From NCBI RefSeq assembly GCF_023100945.1, contig NZ_CP064689.1:186001-250000 (forward strand): a stretch of 64,000 nt of DNA. Direction: 5' to 3'. The translations under genes were made by a program, and so were the position numbers. Below are positions 42,057 to 50,349 of the stretch, piece by piece; position 1 is the first letter of the stretch; every line of letters starts with the position of its first letter. This stretch comes from Bradyrhizobium sp. 200. GTDB taxonomy: Bacteria > Pseudomonadota > Alphaproteobacteria > Rhizobiales > Xanthobacteraceae. Below the pieces are notes generated by a model, which worked only from the letters and a program-made list of their open reading frames with translations, was not told the DNA's origin and did not search any database.

Positions 42057-42509
42057 TCAGGCCGCCTTCTGTTCGATCTGGCGGGAAGCATCGGCGTTCC
42101 CGATCGGAATACGCCGCGGCTTCATCGAGTCGGGTACTTCGCGAACCAGATCGACGATCAACAGGCCGTCCTTGAACGAAGCCTGCTTGACCTGCACATA
42201 GTCGGCGAGGTTGAAAATCCGCCGGAACGGCCGGGCCGCGATACCGTGGTACAGGTATTCGTGCTGCTCGGCGTCGGGCTTCTTGCCCTCGATGATCAGC
42301 GTGTCGCGTTCTGCGGTGACGGCAATGTCGTCCATGCCGAAACCGGCAACCGCCAGCGAAATCCGGTAAGCGTCTTCGCCGCAACGTTCGACATTGTAGG
42401 GCGGATAATTGTCGTCGGCGGATTGTCGCAAGCTGCTGTCCAGCAACTCAGCCAGATGATCGAAACCGATCGTGGAGCGCCACAGGGGCGAGAAGTCAAA
42501 GGTCCTCAT
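42057..42509 (-). CDS. Small heat-shock protein Hsp20, class B/IbpA-like
   Basis: A 150-aa alpha-crystallin chaperone: MRTFDFSPLWRSTIGFDHLAELLD at the N terminus, core from about residue 35 (YNVERCGEDAYRISLAVAGFGMDDI), with EYLYHGIAARPFRRIFNLADYV in the middle, typical of IbpA/HspA-class proteins in rhizobia. The ATG at 42509 is fixed by the upstream ribosome site GGAGGA, which is embedded in a ROSE-like thermometer. It is paired with the second Hsp20 gene 131 bp downstream. Confidence 0.94.
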   Translation of the reverse strand: MRTFDFSPLWRSTIGFDHLAELLDSSLRQSADDNYPPYNVERCGEDAYRISLAVAGFGMDDIAVTAERDTLIIEGKKPDAEQHEYLYHGIAARPFRRIFNLADYVQVKQASFKDGLLIVDLVREVPDSMKPRRIPIGNADASRQIEQKAA

Positions 42510-42600
42510 AACCAAGTCCTCCAAAGAGCAAAATGGATACGAAGGAGCGTCGGACACCGTCCGGCGCCCACTCAAACTCGCCGGACCCGATATGGCATCC
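42510..42600 (-). promoter_or_regulatory. ROSE-type RNA thermometer before hsp20
   Basis: The 5'UTR on the minus strand ends TTGCTCTTTGGAGGACTTGG-(TT)-ATG. TTGCT followed by a short loop and GGAGGA is the conserved ROSE hairpin in which the ribosome site pairs with UYGCU and melts on heating. An upstream stem GTCCGGCG ... CGCCGGAC (about 42551-42586) matches the usual first hairpins. ROSE elements were first described before Bradyrhizobium small heat-shock genes. Confidence 0.82.
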
Positions 42601-42625
42601 GGCACCGCTATTAGCGGCATAAATC

Positions 42626-42653
42626 GAATTAGAAAAAGGCGGAAAAATTTCAA
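42626..42653 (-). promoter_or_regulatory. Candidate promoter of the ROSE-controlled hsp20 gene
   Basis: On the minus strand TTGAAA (42653-42648), a 16-bp spacer and TAATTC (42631-42626). CTTGAA also fits a sigma-32 -35 box, but no CCCCAT-type -10 is visible. A start near 42618 would give a leader of about 110 nt, the usual ROSE length. Confidence 0.5.
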
Positions 42654-42799
42654 GAGGCGGCCGCCCAAAATTTTTCGACGGCGCGCCGCGCGAGGCTGCG
42701 GCAGGCTTAATCCGGCGTAAACGGGGTGGGCCGGACGTTGAAGGTGCGCCAGGTCGTGCGCGGCTTTGCGGCTGGTTTGCCCGCGGCTCGCGGTCGGGC

Positions 42800-43036
42800 C
42801 TAACTAGACCACGACCTGCTGGCGCCTGAATTCGATTGATCTGTTGTTGGGAAGGCCTCGGAAGTCCTGAAGGCAGTGGACCTCCGGCCGATGGCCAACA
42901 GCATGAACAGGCTCCGGTAGCCCTGGTAGCGGGCGGCGGGGCGGGTACGTTCGCGCCCATGCATGATCAGCGTGCCGTTCTGGTGCACCCGCCACTCCCA
43001 ACTCCGGCGACGCTTGGCTACAATCACTTCCAGCAT
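42800..43036 (-). CDS. Small conserved basic protein of unknown function
   Basis: A 78-aa frame: MLEVIVAKRRRSWEWRVHQN ... GRERTRPAARYQGYRSLFMLLAIG. The pattern (short strand, W-E-W-R-V, then T-R-x-x-A-R-Y-x-G-x-R-x-L) looks like small uncharacterised Bradyrhizobium proteins that occur in many copies, but this was recalled, not searched. No good ribosome site precedes the ATG. The last 20 residues look less conserved. It stands alone between hsp20 and the Nudix genes. Confidence 0.45.
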   Translation of the reverse strand: MLEVIVAKRRRSWEWRVHQNGTLIMHGRERTRPAARYQGYRSLFMLLAIGRRSTAFRTSEAFPTTDQSNSGASRSWSS

Positions 43037-43221
43037 GGAGGCAAGACACCGAATGGTGGCGGGTTATTTCAAGGTTGAGCCCGTTAGTCTGCGCTCGATA
43101 CAAAAAGGTTCGCGGATACCGAACCACCGACAGTATCCGGCGGTCGGGCGGGCGAAAAATATTGAGCGACAAGACGCTGTCAAGCGCCCCGGTTCCCGCG
43201 AATGCGGCGGGGCTATGCAAT

Positions 43222-43719
43222 CTACCGGGCGAATCCTGCAAAGGCCTGCGCCACCATCCGGTAGACGTCGCGCCGGAACGGCACCACGAGGTCGGCGACC
43301 CGGTCCAGCCGCTCCCAGCGCCAGGAATCGAATTCGGCCGGCTGGCCGTTGCGCGGCGTCAGCGGGTCGATCTCGTCGTCGCGGCCGGTGAACCGCAGCG
43401 CGAACCATTTCTGCCGCTGGCCGCGGAATTGAGCGAGGCGATGTGTGGGCGGTCCGTCATAGGGCGGAAATTCATATTTTATCCAATCGGTCTCGCCGAG
43501 ATATTCGGCGCTGACCGCCCCGGTCTCCTCCCAGAGTTCGCGCATGACGGCATCGCGCGGAATCTCGTCGGCGTCGATGCCGCCCTGCGGCATCTGCCAT
43601 TCAAGGCCGGGAAGAATGATTTCCGGCCCGTCGTCGCGGAAGCGGCGGCCGATCAGCACCTGACCCGAGGTGTTGAACAGCGCGATTCCCACGTTGGGGC
43701 GGTAGGGTTTGTCGGACAT
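43222..43719 (-). CDS. rppH: Nudix hydrolase, RNA pyrophosphohydrolase-like (copy 1)
   Basis: A 165-aa RppH/Ap4A-type Nudix protein. The Nudix box is GGIDADEIPRDAVMRELWEETG (about residues 46-67), with the RppH pattern YRPNVGIALFN at the start, WQMPQGG before the box and [14 protein letters not shown] after it. RppH removes pyrophosphate from the 5' end of mRNA and so starts decay. A close relative lies 53 bp upstream on the same strand; which of the two is the main RppH cannot be told. Confidence 0.9.
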   Translation of the reverse strand: MSDKPYRPNVGIALFNTSGQVLIGRRFRDDGPEIILPGLEWQMPQGGIDADEIPRDAVMRELWEETGAVSAEYLGETDWIKYEFPPYDGPPTHRLAQFRGQRQKWFALRFTGRDDEIDPLTPRNGQPAEFDSWRWERLDRVADLVVPFRRDVYRMVAQAFAGFAR

Positions 43720-43772
43720 GGCGTTTAAGGGGGTACCGGATAGCGCCGCGGCAGCGCGTCGAAATGAAAGAG

Positions 43773-44276
43773 CTAGCCCGCGAGGTTGGCGAATTCCTTG
43801 ACCACGCGTTCATAGACCGGCCGCTTGAACGGAACGATCAGGTTCGGGAGATTCTTCATTGGCTCCCAGCGCCAGCTCACGAATTCGGCCTTGTGTCCGC
43901 CGCCGCCGGGGCTGGCGACGTTGATCTCGTTGTCCTTGCCGGTGAAGCGCACCGCGAACCATTTCTGCCGCTGCCCACGATAGCGGCCCTTCCAGGCGCG
44001 GCCGGCCACCGTGCGCGGAATGTCGTAGATCAGCCAATCCCCGACTTCGCCGAGCTTCTCAACCGACCGGACGCTGGTTTCCTCGTAAAGCTCGCGCTTG
44101 GCGGCCTCCCAGGTGTCCTCGCCGGGATCGACCCCGCCTTGCGGCATCTGCCAGACGTGGGTCTCATCGACATGTTCGATGCCGCCCGCCCGGCGGCCGA
44201 TGAAGACCAGCCCGGCCGCGTTGATCAGCATCATGCCGACGCAGGTCCGGTAAGGCAGGTCCTCGTAGCGCGCCAT
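43773..44276 (-). CDS. rppH: Nudix hydrolase, RNA pyrophosphohydrolase-like (copy 2)
   Basis: A 167-aa paralogue of the neighbouring Nudix protein. It starts [21 protein letters not shown], has [20 protein letters not shown] and ELYEETSV as the Nudix box (about residues 42-69), and [19 protein letters not shown]. The box keeps the REXXEE glutamates that bind Mg2+, but Ser replaces the last Gly of EEXG. The two copies share domain layout and the C-terminal VPF(R/K)R..Y pattern, so they probably arose by tandem duplication. Confidence 0.9.
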   Translation of the reverse strand: MARYEDLPYRTCVGMMLINAAGLVFIGRRAGGIEHVDETHVWQMPQGGVDPGEDTWEAAKRELYEETSVRSVEKLGEVGDWLIYDIPRTVAGRAWKGRYRGQRQKWFAVRFTGKDNEINVASPGGGGHKAEFVSWRWEPMKNLPNLIVPFKRPVYERVVKEFANLAG

Positions 44277-44361
44277 GCCCTCAGGATTCCTTTACTTGCA
44301 TCAAATACATCCGCAATCGCTTAGTCCGGAAAAACCCGGATCGCCGCCATCCGCTTGATCT

Positions 44362-45555
44362 CTAGCCTGATTTTGATTTCAGCATCGCCGTTGTCAATGG
44401 CACAAGCATGATGCCGCGGCTGTCGAGCGTCTTGATCCAGGCGGCAAGCCGCTCGATCGAAATCGGGAGCGCCGAGGCGACACCTACGGCCAGTCCGCGC
44501 TCCTTGGCGAGCGTCTCCAGCTTAAGCAGCGTCCGGTCGATTTCGGCCGAGGTCGGCACGGCATCGATGGTGAAATCGGCCTTGGCGAAGGGCATCGATT
44601 GGGCGGCCGTTAGCGATGGCGCGGCACTGCGCGGCGAAGAGCCGTCATCGAGGTAGCCGAGGCCGCGCTTGGCTGCCTCCCGGATGACCGGCTGCATCAC
44701 GGTGTCGGCGGCCGTGAAGCGCGCACCCATGAAATTGGCGATTCCCGCATAGCCCTGGAACCGGCTGAGGTGCCAGTACAGCCGGTCGATGTTCTGCTCG
44801 GGCGTCAGCGTCGTGAGCAGCGTCTGCGGGCCGGGGTCATTATCGGGATAGTCGAACGGCTCCATCGGCACCTGCAGCAGGATCTCGTGGCGCTGCGCGC
44901 GGGCCCGCTCGGCGAGCTTGGTGGGGTCTGCCCCGTAAGGGGTGAATGCCAGCGTCACGGCCGGCGGCAGCTTCATGATGGCATCGGCCGTCTTGGCGGC
45001 GCCGACGCCGAGCCCGCCGACCACGATGGCGACCACAGGCATCTTGGCGGCTTTGGTGCGGTCGGCGTCGGCGGCATAGACCGTGAAGGGTTTCAGGCCG
45101 TCGGCAACCACCGGGATCATGCCGTACTTGGACTTTTCCAGCAGCCGCTGGTCGATGCCGGCCATCGCCATCGCCGGGGAAGGCTCTCCGCCGGTCTTGT
45201 CAGCGGCATCGCCGCCGATCACGACATCCTGGCGCTTGCCGCTGGAGCCGTCGATGATGGTGACGGTCTTGTTGTCGCCGCTTGGCTGAGACGCAGATTT
45301 CGCAGCCTGTCCTGTGTGGCCAGAGGCTGCCGGCAGCTTTTCGTCCGCCGCGGGCTGGCGCAGCGCGATACGGGCGACCGGCTCGCCGCCGAACGGGTTG
45401 TCGGTGAAAAGGGCGACGGTGAGGAAGGCGACCAGGAACAGGCCGAGCAGCACAGCCAGCGCCTGCATCGCGGTGAAGGGCAGCCGGAACCGGCGCCTCT
45501 GGCGCTCCATCTGCTGTCCGAGCGGCGTGCTCAGATCGTCGGTCGTTTCCGTCAT
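44362..45555 (-). CDS. Divergent polysaccharide deacetylase (YibQ/DUF610 family)
   Basis: A 397-aa protein with one N-terminal membrane helix (about residues 27-47, MQALAVLLGLFLVAF), a low-complexity periplasmic linker and a YibQ-type divergent polysaccharide deacetylase domain (about 170-390): VAIVVGGLGVGAAKTADAI, LQVPMEPFDYPDNDPGP, NFMGARFTA and YLDDGSS. Some members act on cell-wall or surface glycans, but the catalytic role is unproven. The ATG at 45555 is chosen over a longer frame. It forms a run with ctpA and envC, all envelope proteins. Confidence 0.88.
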   Translation of the reverse strand: MTETTDDLSTPLGQQMERQRRRFRLPFTAMQALAVLLGLFLVAFLTVALFTDNPFGGEPVARIALRQPAADEKLPAASGHTGQAAKSASQPSGDNKTVTIIDGSSGKRQDVVIGGDAADKTGGEPSPAMAMAGIDQRLLEKSKYGMIPVVADGLKPFTVYAADADRTKAAKMPVVAIVVGGLGVGAAKTADAIMKLPPAVTLAFTPYGADPTKLAERARAQRHEILLQVPMEPFDYPDNDPGPQTLLTTLTPEQNIDRLYWHLSRFQGYAGIANFMGARFTAADTVMQPVIREAAKRGLGYLDDGSSPRSAAPSLTAAQSMPFAKADFTIDAVPTSAEIDRTLLKLETLAKERGLAVGVASALPISIERLAAWIKTLDSRGIMLVPLTTAMLKSKSG

Positions 45556-45691
45556 GGACCTCCCCGAATCACCGGGGCCGACGATACCACGGCGGGGCAG
45601 GACCACGGCAATTCCGCCGCGGTCCGGAAAATCGCGGGGCGCCCGGCTATTCGCCGCGATCGCCTCAAGCCGCGCGTTCACACCGCCCAGC

Positions 45692-45721
45692 AAAAAGGGC
45701 GACCCGAAGGCCGCCCTTTTT
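45692..45721 (-). terminator. Terminator of ctpA
   Basis: AAAAAGGGCG-ACC-CGAA-GGC-CGCCCTTTTT is symmetric, with A- and T-runs on the two sides, 25 bp past the ctpA stop. It can work in both directions. Confidence 0.82.
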
Positions 45722-45745
45722 CGAATACCCGGCCGGTGGAGCCGA

Positions 45746-47104
45746 TCAGTTCGCGGCCTTGGTGGCCGGCTTGTCGACAGCCGCCTTGTCGCCGGGTGCC
45801 GGCGCTGCGGTCGCCGTCGACTTGATGCCGTGCAGCAGGTCGGCTGCGGTCTTCAGCGCCTTGTCGTCCTTGGCGTCCGGCGGCACGTAGGATTGCGAGC
45901 CGGTCTTCTCGTCGCCGTCGTTCTTCAGATGGCCGCGCAGCGAGGCCTCGCCCTTGGTGTCGGTGCGTGCCTTCAGCTCATCCGGCACGTCCTGCAGCAC
46001 CTCGATGTCGGGCACGATGCCCTTGGCCTGGATCGATTTGCCCGACGGCGTGTAGTAGCGCGCGGTGGTGAGGCGTAGCGCGCCGTTGCCGCTGCCGAGC
46101 GGGATGATGGTCTGCACCGAGCCCTTGCCGAACGAACGCGTGCCGACCAGGGTCGCGCGCTTGTGGTCCTGCAACGCGCCGGCGACGATCTCCGACGCGG
46201 AGGCCGAGCCGCCGTTGACCAGCACGATGATCGGCTTGCCCTTGGTCAGGTCGCCCGTGTGGGCGGCGCGGCGCTGGGTCTCTTCGGCATTGCGTCCGCG
46301 GGTCGAAACGATCTCGCCCTTCTCGAGGAAGGTGTCGGAAACTGTCACCGCTTCCTCCAGCAAGCCGCCGGGATTGTTTCTGAGGTCGATGATGAAGCCC
46401 TTCAGCTTGTCGCCGAGCTGGTTCGACAGATTGCCGATCTCGCGCTTGAGGCCTTCGGTGGTCTGCTCGTTGAAGGTGGTCACGCGGATATAGGCGATGT
46501 CGTCCTGTTCGACGCGCGCGCGCACCGAGCGGACGCGGATGTTGTCGCGCACCAGCGTGACTTCGATCGGATTGTCCTGGCCCTTGCGGATGATCTTGAG
46601 GCGGATCTTGGTGTTGACCGGGCCGCGCATCTTCTCGACCGCCTGATTGAGGGTGAGACCCTGCACGGCTTCGTCGTCGAGATTGGTGATGATGTCGTTG
46701 GCCATGATGCCGGCCTTCGATGCCGGCGTATCGTCGATCGGCGAGACGACCTTGATCAGCCCGTCTTCCATCGTGACCTCGATGCCGAGCCCGCCGAATT
46801 CACCGCGGGTCTGCACCTGCATGTCGCGGAAGCTCTTGGCGTCCATGTAGCTGGAATGCGGATCGAGGCCGGCCAGCATGCCGGAGATCGCGGATTCGAC
46901 CAGCTTGCCGTCGTCGGGTTTCTCGACATAGTCGCTGCGCACGCGCTCGAACACGTCGCCGAACAAATTGAGCTGGCGATAGGTGTCCGAGGTTGCCGCA
47001 CGCGCGCTCGATCCCATCAGCACGGAACGAGGCTGCGTGACGAAGAGCGTCAAAGCCGCACCGGTGGCGGCGCTGAGAAGAATTACAGAAGTCTTGCGCA
47101 TCAT
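45746..47104 (-). CDS. ctpA: Carboxy-terminal processing protease CtpA
   Basis: A 452-aa S41 peptidase with an N-terminal signal/anchor helix, a PDZ domain (GLGIEVTMEDGLIKVVSPIDDTPA, about residues 104-127) and a catalytic domain with nucleophile Ser in NGGSASASEIVAGAL and general-base Lys in GTRSFGKGSVQT. It trims periplasmic proteins, often peptidoglycan hydrolases. The Lys/Ala/Pro-rich tail is usual. Its ATG overlaps the envC stop (ATGA, 47101-47104); pairing with EnvC fits a murein-hydrolase control unit. Confidence 0.95.
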   Translation of the reverse strand: MMRKTSVILLSAATGAALTLFVTQPRSVLMGSSARAATSDTYRQLNLFGDVFERVRSDYVEKPDDGKLVESAISGMLAGLDPHSSYMDAKSFRDMQVQTRGEFGGLGIEVTMEDGLIKVVSPIDDTPASKAGIMANDIITNLDDEAVQGLTLNQAVEKMRGPVNTKIRLKIIRKGQDNPIEVTLVRDNIRVRSVRARVEQDDIAYIRVTTFNEQTTEGLKREIGNLSNQLGDKLKGFIIDLRNNPGGLLEEAVTVSDTFLEKGEIVSTRGRNAEETQRRAAHTGDLTKGKPIIVLVNGGSASASEIVAGALQDHKRATLVGTRSFGKGSVQTIIPLGSGNGALRLTTARYYTPSGKSIQAKGIVPDIEVLQDVPDELKARTDTKGEASLRGHLKNDGDEKTGSQSYVPPDAKDDKALKTAADLLHGIKSTATAAPAPGDKAAVDKPATKAAN

Positions 47105-48486
47105 CCGCGAACCTTTTCGCCTTCGTTAGCGGCCCACCATGGGCCTGAGTCGATTGGAGTGCCGTCCTTACGGAACTCGACATACAACACCGGCTGGCTC
47201 GCGGTCGTCGCGAGAATGGATGCAACCTGGGACGTCGATCCCATCGTCGCGACCGGCTCTCCCGTAAGTACAAACTGGCCGATGTTTACCGAAATGCGCT
47301 CCATCCCGGCGATCAGGACATGATACCCGCCCCCGGCATTGAGGATCAAGAGTTGTCCGTAGCTGCGGAAGGGTCCGGCGTAAACAACCCAGCCGTCACA
47401 CGGTGTTGTGACCTGAGCCCTGGCCCGGGTTGCCAAAGAAATGCCTTTTTCCACGCCACCCGCGCCGTCGGAACCGCCAAAATCGCGAATCTTGCGGCCA
47501 TTGACCGGAAGGGCGAACAGTCCCTTGGCGGAGGCAAAGGCGATCGCCGGGCTCAATCGGGCGGGGTCCTTCAGTGCCCCCAGATTGGGCTTGCCGCTAG
47601 GAGCAGCCGGGGCGCCTTGCAGGCTGGCGGTAGCGGCCGCTTTGGCGGCGCTCTTCAGATCCTGCTCCATTTTCGCGATCAGGCCCTGCAGGCCGTCCAC
47701 TTGCTTGGACAGGTTGATGGCGCGGGCGCCTTCGGCCTCCATGTCCTTTTCGATCGCGCTCTGCTTGCGCTGCCGCTCTTCCACCAGCGCCGCCAGCCTG
47801 ACAGAATCGTCTTTCAGACTGTCGCGGTCCCGCGCCAGCACGTCGCGCTCGGTGGCGATCTTCTTGCGCAAGTTCACGAGTTCGCCGAGATCGCCGGCGA
47901 GCTTCTCCGCGCGTCCGCGCAGTTCGGGGACGACCGATCCGAGCAGCATGGCGGTACGCAGTGATTCCAGCGCGTCTTCGGGCCGGACCAGCAGCGCCGG
48001 CGGCGTGCGTCGCCCGGCGCGTTGCAGCGCAGCCAGCACCTCGACGATTTCGGCGCGGCGTGAATCCAGCGAAGCGCGGACCTGCTGCTCACGGCTGTCG
48101 AGCGGGCGCAGCCGCCCCTCGGTCTCGCCGATACGTGTCTCGACGGTGCGTACCTGGGTAGCGATGTCGATCAGTTGCTGGTTGAGCTTGGAGCGGTCCT
48201 GTCCGATCGCCGCGATATCGGCCTTCAGTTTTTGCTGAAGTTCGGCCGCCTTGCGCTGCTGCTCGCGCGTGGCCTCCAGTTCCTCCTCGCGCTGCTTGAG
48301 GGCATCCGGGGAAACGGCCGTCGCCTGCTGTGCGGGGGCTGCGGACTGCGCTACCGCCGGCGAAAGCAATGCGGCGGCGAAGCTCGCGGAAAGCAGCAGC
48401 AGGGGAAGCGCGCCGGCTGGCGTCAGCGGCATGCGGCGGCCGGCGGTGGTGTCGTGGTGTGAGTGAATGTGCTGCGTCGAATGCAT
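47101..48486 (-). CDS. envC: Murein hydrolase activator EnvC-like protein
   Basis: A 461-aa periplasmic protein with a His-rich start, a signal peptide (LLLLSASFAAALLSPAVA), long coiled coils (about residues 60-280) and a C-terminal degenerate LytM/M23 domain. The zinc motifs are lost: where active enzymes have HXXXD and HXH, this one has DGAGGVEK and LYVEF. That is the EnvC pattern of an amidase activator without its own activity. It overlaps ctpA by four bases. Confidence 0.92.
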   Translation of the reverse strand: MHSTQHIHSHHDTTAGRRMPLTPAGALPLLLLSASFAAALLSPAVAQSAAPAQQATAVSPDALKQREEELEATREQQRKAAELQQKLKADIAAIGQDRSKLNQQLIDIATQVRTVETRIGETEGRLRPLDSREQQVRASLDSRRAEIVEVLAALQRAGRRTPPALLVRPEDALESLRTAMLLGSVVPELRGRAEKLAGDLGELVNLRKKIATERDVLARDRDSLKDDSVRLAALVEERQRKQSAIEKDMEAEGARAINLSKQVDGLQGLIAKMEQDLKSAAKAAATASLQGAPAAPSGKPNLGALKDPARLSPAIAFASAKGLFALPVNGRKIRDFGGSDGAGGVEKGISLATRARAQVTTPCDGWVVYAGPFRSYGQLLILNAGGGYHVLIAGMERISVNIGQFVLTGEPVATMGSTSQVASILATTASQPVLYVEFRKDGTPIDSGPWWAANEGEKVRG

Positions 48487-48526
48487 CCGGCCTGTTCAGC
48501 GTCCTCTGTATTCACGTCACCGTGCC

Positions 48527-49009
48527 TTACGCACGATGGTAGGGGTGGCCGGCCAGAATGGTCGCGGCCCGGTAAATCTGTTCAAGAAGCATGACGCGGA
48601 CCATTTGATGCGGCCAGGTCGCCGAGCCGAACGCAATGCGCAATTTGGCTTTGCGCTGCAAATCGGGCGAAAGTCCGTCCGCGCCTCCGATCACGAAAAT
48701 TGTGTTGGCGACCCCCTCATCCCGCCAATGGCCGAGTTGCCGGGCGAAGGTCGCGCTGTCGATGCTCTTGCCGTGCTCGTCCAGGGCCACCAGCACGGAT
48801 TTCTCCGGTATCGCCGCCGTGATCGCCGCGGCTTCCTCCGATATCCGGGTCGCGGTGTCGCGCGCGCGGCTTTCCGGAATTTCATGAATCGCGAGACCGC
48901 GAAAGCCGAGCTTGCGGCCGATATCCTCGAAGCGCTCGCGATAGCGTTCGGCCAGTTCCTGTTCCGGGCCCTGTTTCAGCCGGCCGATTGAGACCACGAC
49001 AAGGCGCAT
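48527..49009 (-). CDS. rlmH: 23S rRNA pseudouridine-1915 N3-methyltransferase RlmH
   Basis: A 160-aa SPOUT methyltransferase. It begins MRLVVVSIGRLKQGPEQELAE and has the trefoil-knot SAM site FVIGGADGLSPDLQRKA and a C-terminal MVRVMLLEQIYRAATILAGHPYHR. It methylates pseudouridine 1915 in helix 69 of 23S rRNA. It lies between envC and rsfS in an order widely kept in alphaproteobacteria. Confidence 0.96.
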   Translation of the reverse strand: MRLVVVSIGRLKQGPEQELAERYRERFEDIGRKLGFRGLAIHEIPESRARDTATRISEEAAAITAAIPEKSVLVALDEHGKSIDSATFARQLGHWRDEGVANTIFVIGGADGLSPDLQRKAKLRIAFGSATWPHQMVRVMLLEQIYRAATILAGHPYHRA

Positions 49010-49105
49010 GAATGCTGTTTCTGGCGTGCACTATTCCAGCACGCGCGCTTTTTCGCGCGCGCTGGGCAGACTACATGCGCCTCAGCCGATTCGCATCGGC
49101 CGAAT

Positions 49106-49552
49106 TCAGATCGCTGCCGCCGCCGGGTTTTGCGCCCACAATCTTTCGAGATTGTAGAATTCGCGCACCTCGGGTCTGAACACATGCACGACCACATCGC
49201 CGGAATCGATCAGCACCCAGTCGCAATTGGGCAAGCCCTCGACATGGATGTTCCTGATGCCGGTTTCCTTCAGGGCTTTCGTGACGTTTTCCGCGATCGC
49301 GCCGACGTGCCGGTTGGCCCGGCCAGTGGTGACGATCATGTAGTCGGAAAATGCAGATTTGCCGCGAAGGTCGATGGTGACCGTTTCTTCCGCCTTCATA
49401 TCGTCGAGGCGGGAGAGGATCATATTCAGCGTCTTGTCGGCGTCGGGTTGCGCCTTCAAGGCCGCAGCTTGTGTCGATGTTTTACGTGGGGTCTTGGCAG
49501 ACTTGCCAGGAGTCTTGCTACCAGTCGCCTTGGGTAAAACAGACTTGGACAA
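49106..49552 (-). CDS. rsfS: Ribosomal silencing factor RsfS
   Basis: A 148-aa protein. A basic, low-complexity N-terminal arm (about 35 residues, Lys/Thr/Ser/Pro) precedes the RsfS domain: MKAEETVTIDLRGKSAFSDY, TGRANRHVGAIAENV, GDVVVHVFRPEVREFYNLERLW. RsfS binds uL14 and blocks subunit joining in starvation. Length is 30-40 residues above the E. coli protein because of the arm. It sits between nadD and rlmH. Confidence 0.95.
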   Translation of the reverse strand: MSKSVLPKATGSKTPGKSAKTPRKTSTQAAALKAQPDADKTLNMILSRLDDMKAEETVTIDLRGKSAFSDYMIVTTGRANRHVGAIAENVTKALKETGIRNIHVEGLPNCDWVLIDSGDVVVHVFRPEVREFYNLERLWAQNPAAAAI

Positions 49553-49688
49553 TACAGATGTGGCCAGGGACCATTCCTTTCACTGTATCGCGAACGCCGA
49601 ATCCCGGCGTACACGGACTATATTAGGCATGTGGGGTTAATGGTTTCAATATTCCAGTGAGCCCCGCCAGCCGGTTCGAACCAGATTG

Positions 49689-50318
49689 TCACTTCTTTGC
49701 CTTCCAGCTCCCGTCCGAGTTCCGAAGGCCGGTCGATGAAAGGTTCAGCTTCATGCCGGTGAGGAAAACCCAGGCGGGCGTCGGCTGATCGGTTAGCCGG
49801 GCCGCCTGATTCTCGGGCAATCGATAGCGCGCCAGCGCCTGGGCGGCAGGGGCAGCAAGCGCCCGGAAACTCTGCGGCGGCCGGTCGATCACGGCGATCG
49901 GGACCTCGGCGGCGATGCGCCGCCAATCCTTCCAGCGATGGAACTGCGCGAGATTGTCGGCGCCCATGATCCAGACGAAGCGCACGCCGGAAACGCGGCG
50001 GCGTAAATGGATGATCGTATCGACAGTGTAGCGGACACCGATGACAGCTTCGAGACAACTGATGTCGATGCGCGGATCGTCGGCGATCTCACGCGCGGCG
50101 TTGGCGCGTTCGGAAAGGCCATGTAGCCGGCCGGTGTCCTTGAGCGGATTGCCCGGCGTCAGCAGCCACCAGACACGATCGAGCTTCAGGCGCTTCAGCG
50201 CAAACTGGCTGATGGCGCGATGCGCCGCGTGCGGCGGATTGAATGAGCCGCCGAGCAGGCCGATGCGCATGCCGTTGGTGTGGAAAGGAATGGCTTGCGC
50301 GGCAGATTGCAATTGCAT
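49689..50318 (-). CDS. nadD: Nicotinate-nucleotide adenylyltransferase NadD
   Basis: A 209-aa nucleotidyltransferase. It has [18 protein letters not shown] (GXFXPXHXXH motif), [11 protein letters not shown], the [17 protein letters not shown] family segment and the C-terminal SSTGLR (ISSTXIR). It makes nicotinate adenine dinucleotide in NAD synthesis. The ATG at 50318 is used; the ATG at 50270 (MRIGLLGG) is a shorter alternative. It follows proA by 31 bp. Confidence 0.93.
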   Translation of the reverse strand: MQLQSAAQAIPFHTNGMRIGLLGGSFNPPHAAHRAISQFALKRLKLDRVWWLLTPGNPLKDTGRLHGLSERANAAREIADDPRIDISCLEAVIGVRYTVDTIIHLRRRVSGVRFVWIMGADNLAQFHRWKDWRRIAAEVPIAVIDRPPQSFRALAAPAAQALARYRLPENQAARLTDQPTPAWVFLTGMKLNLSSTGLRNSDGSWKAKK

Positions 50319-50349
50319 CAGCCGGGTCACCGCGGGCACGGGGCTCTGT

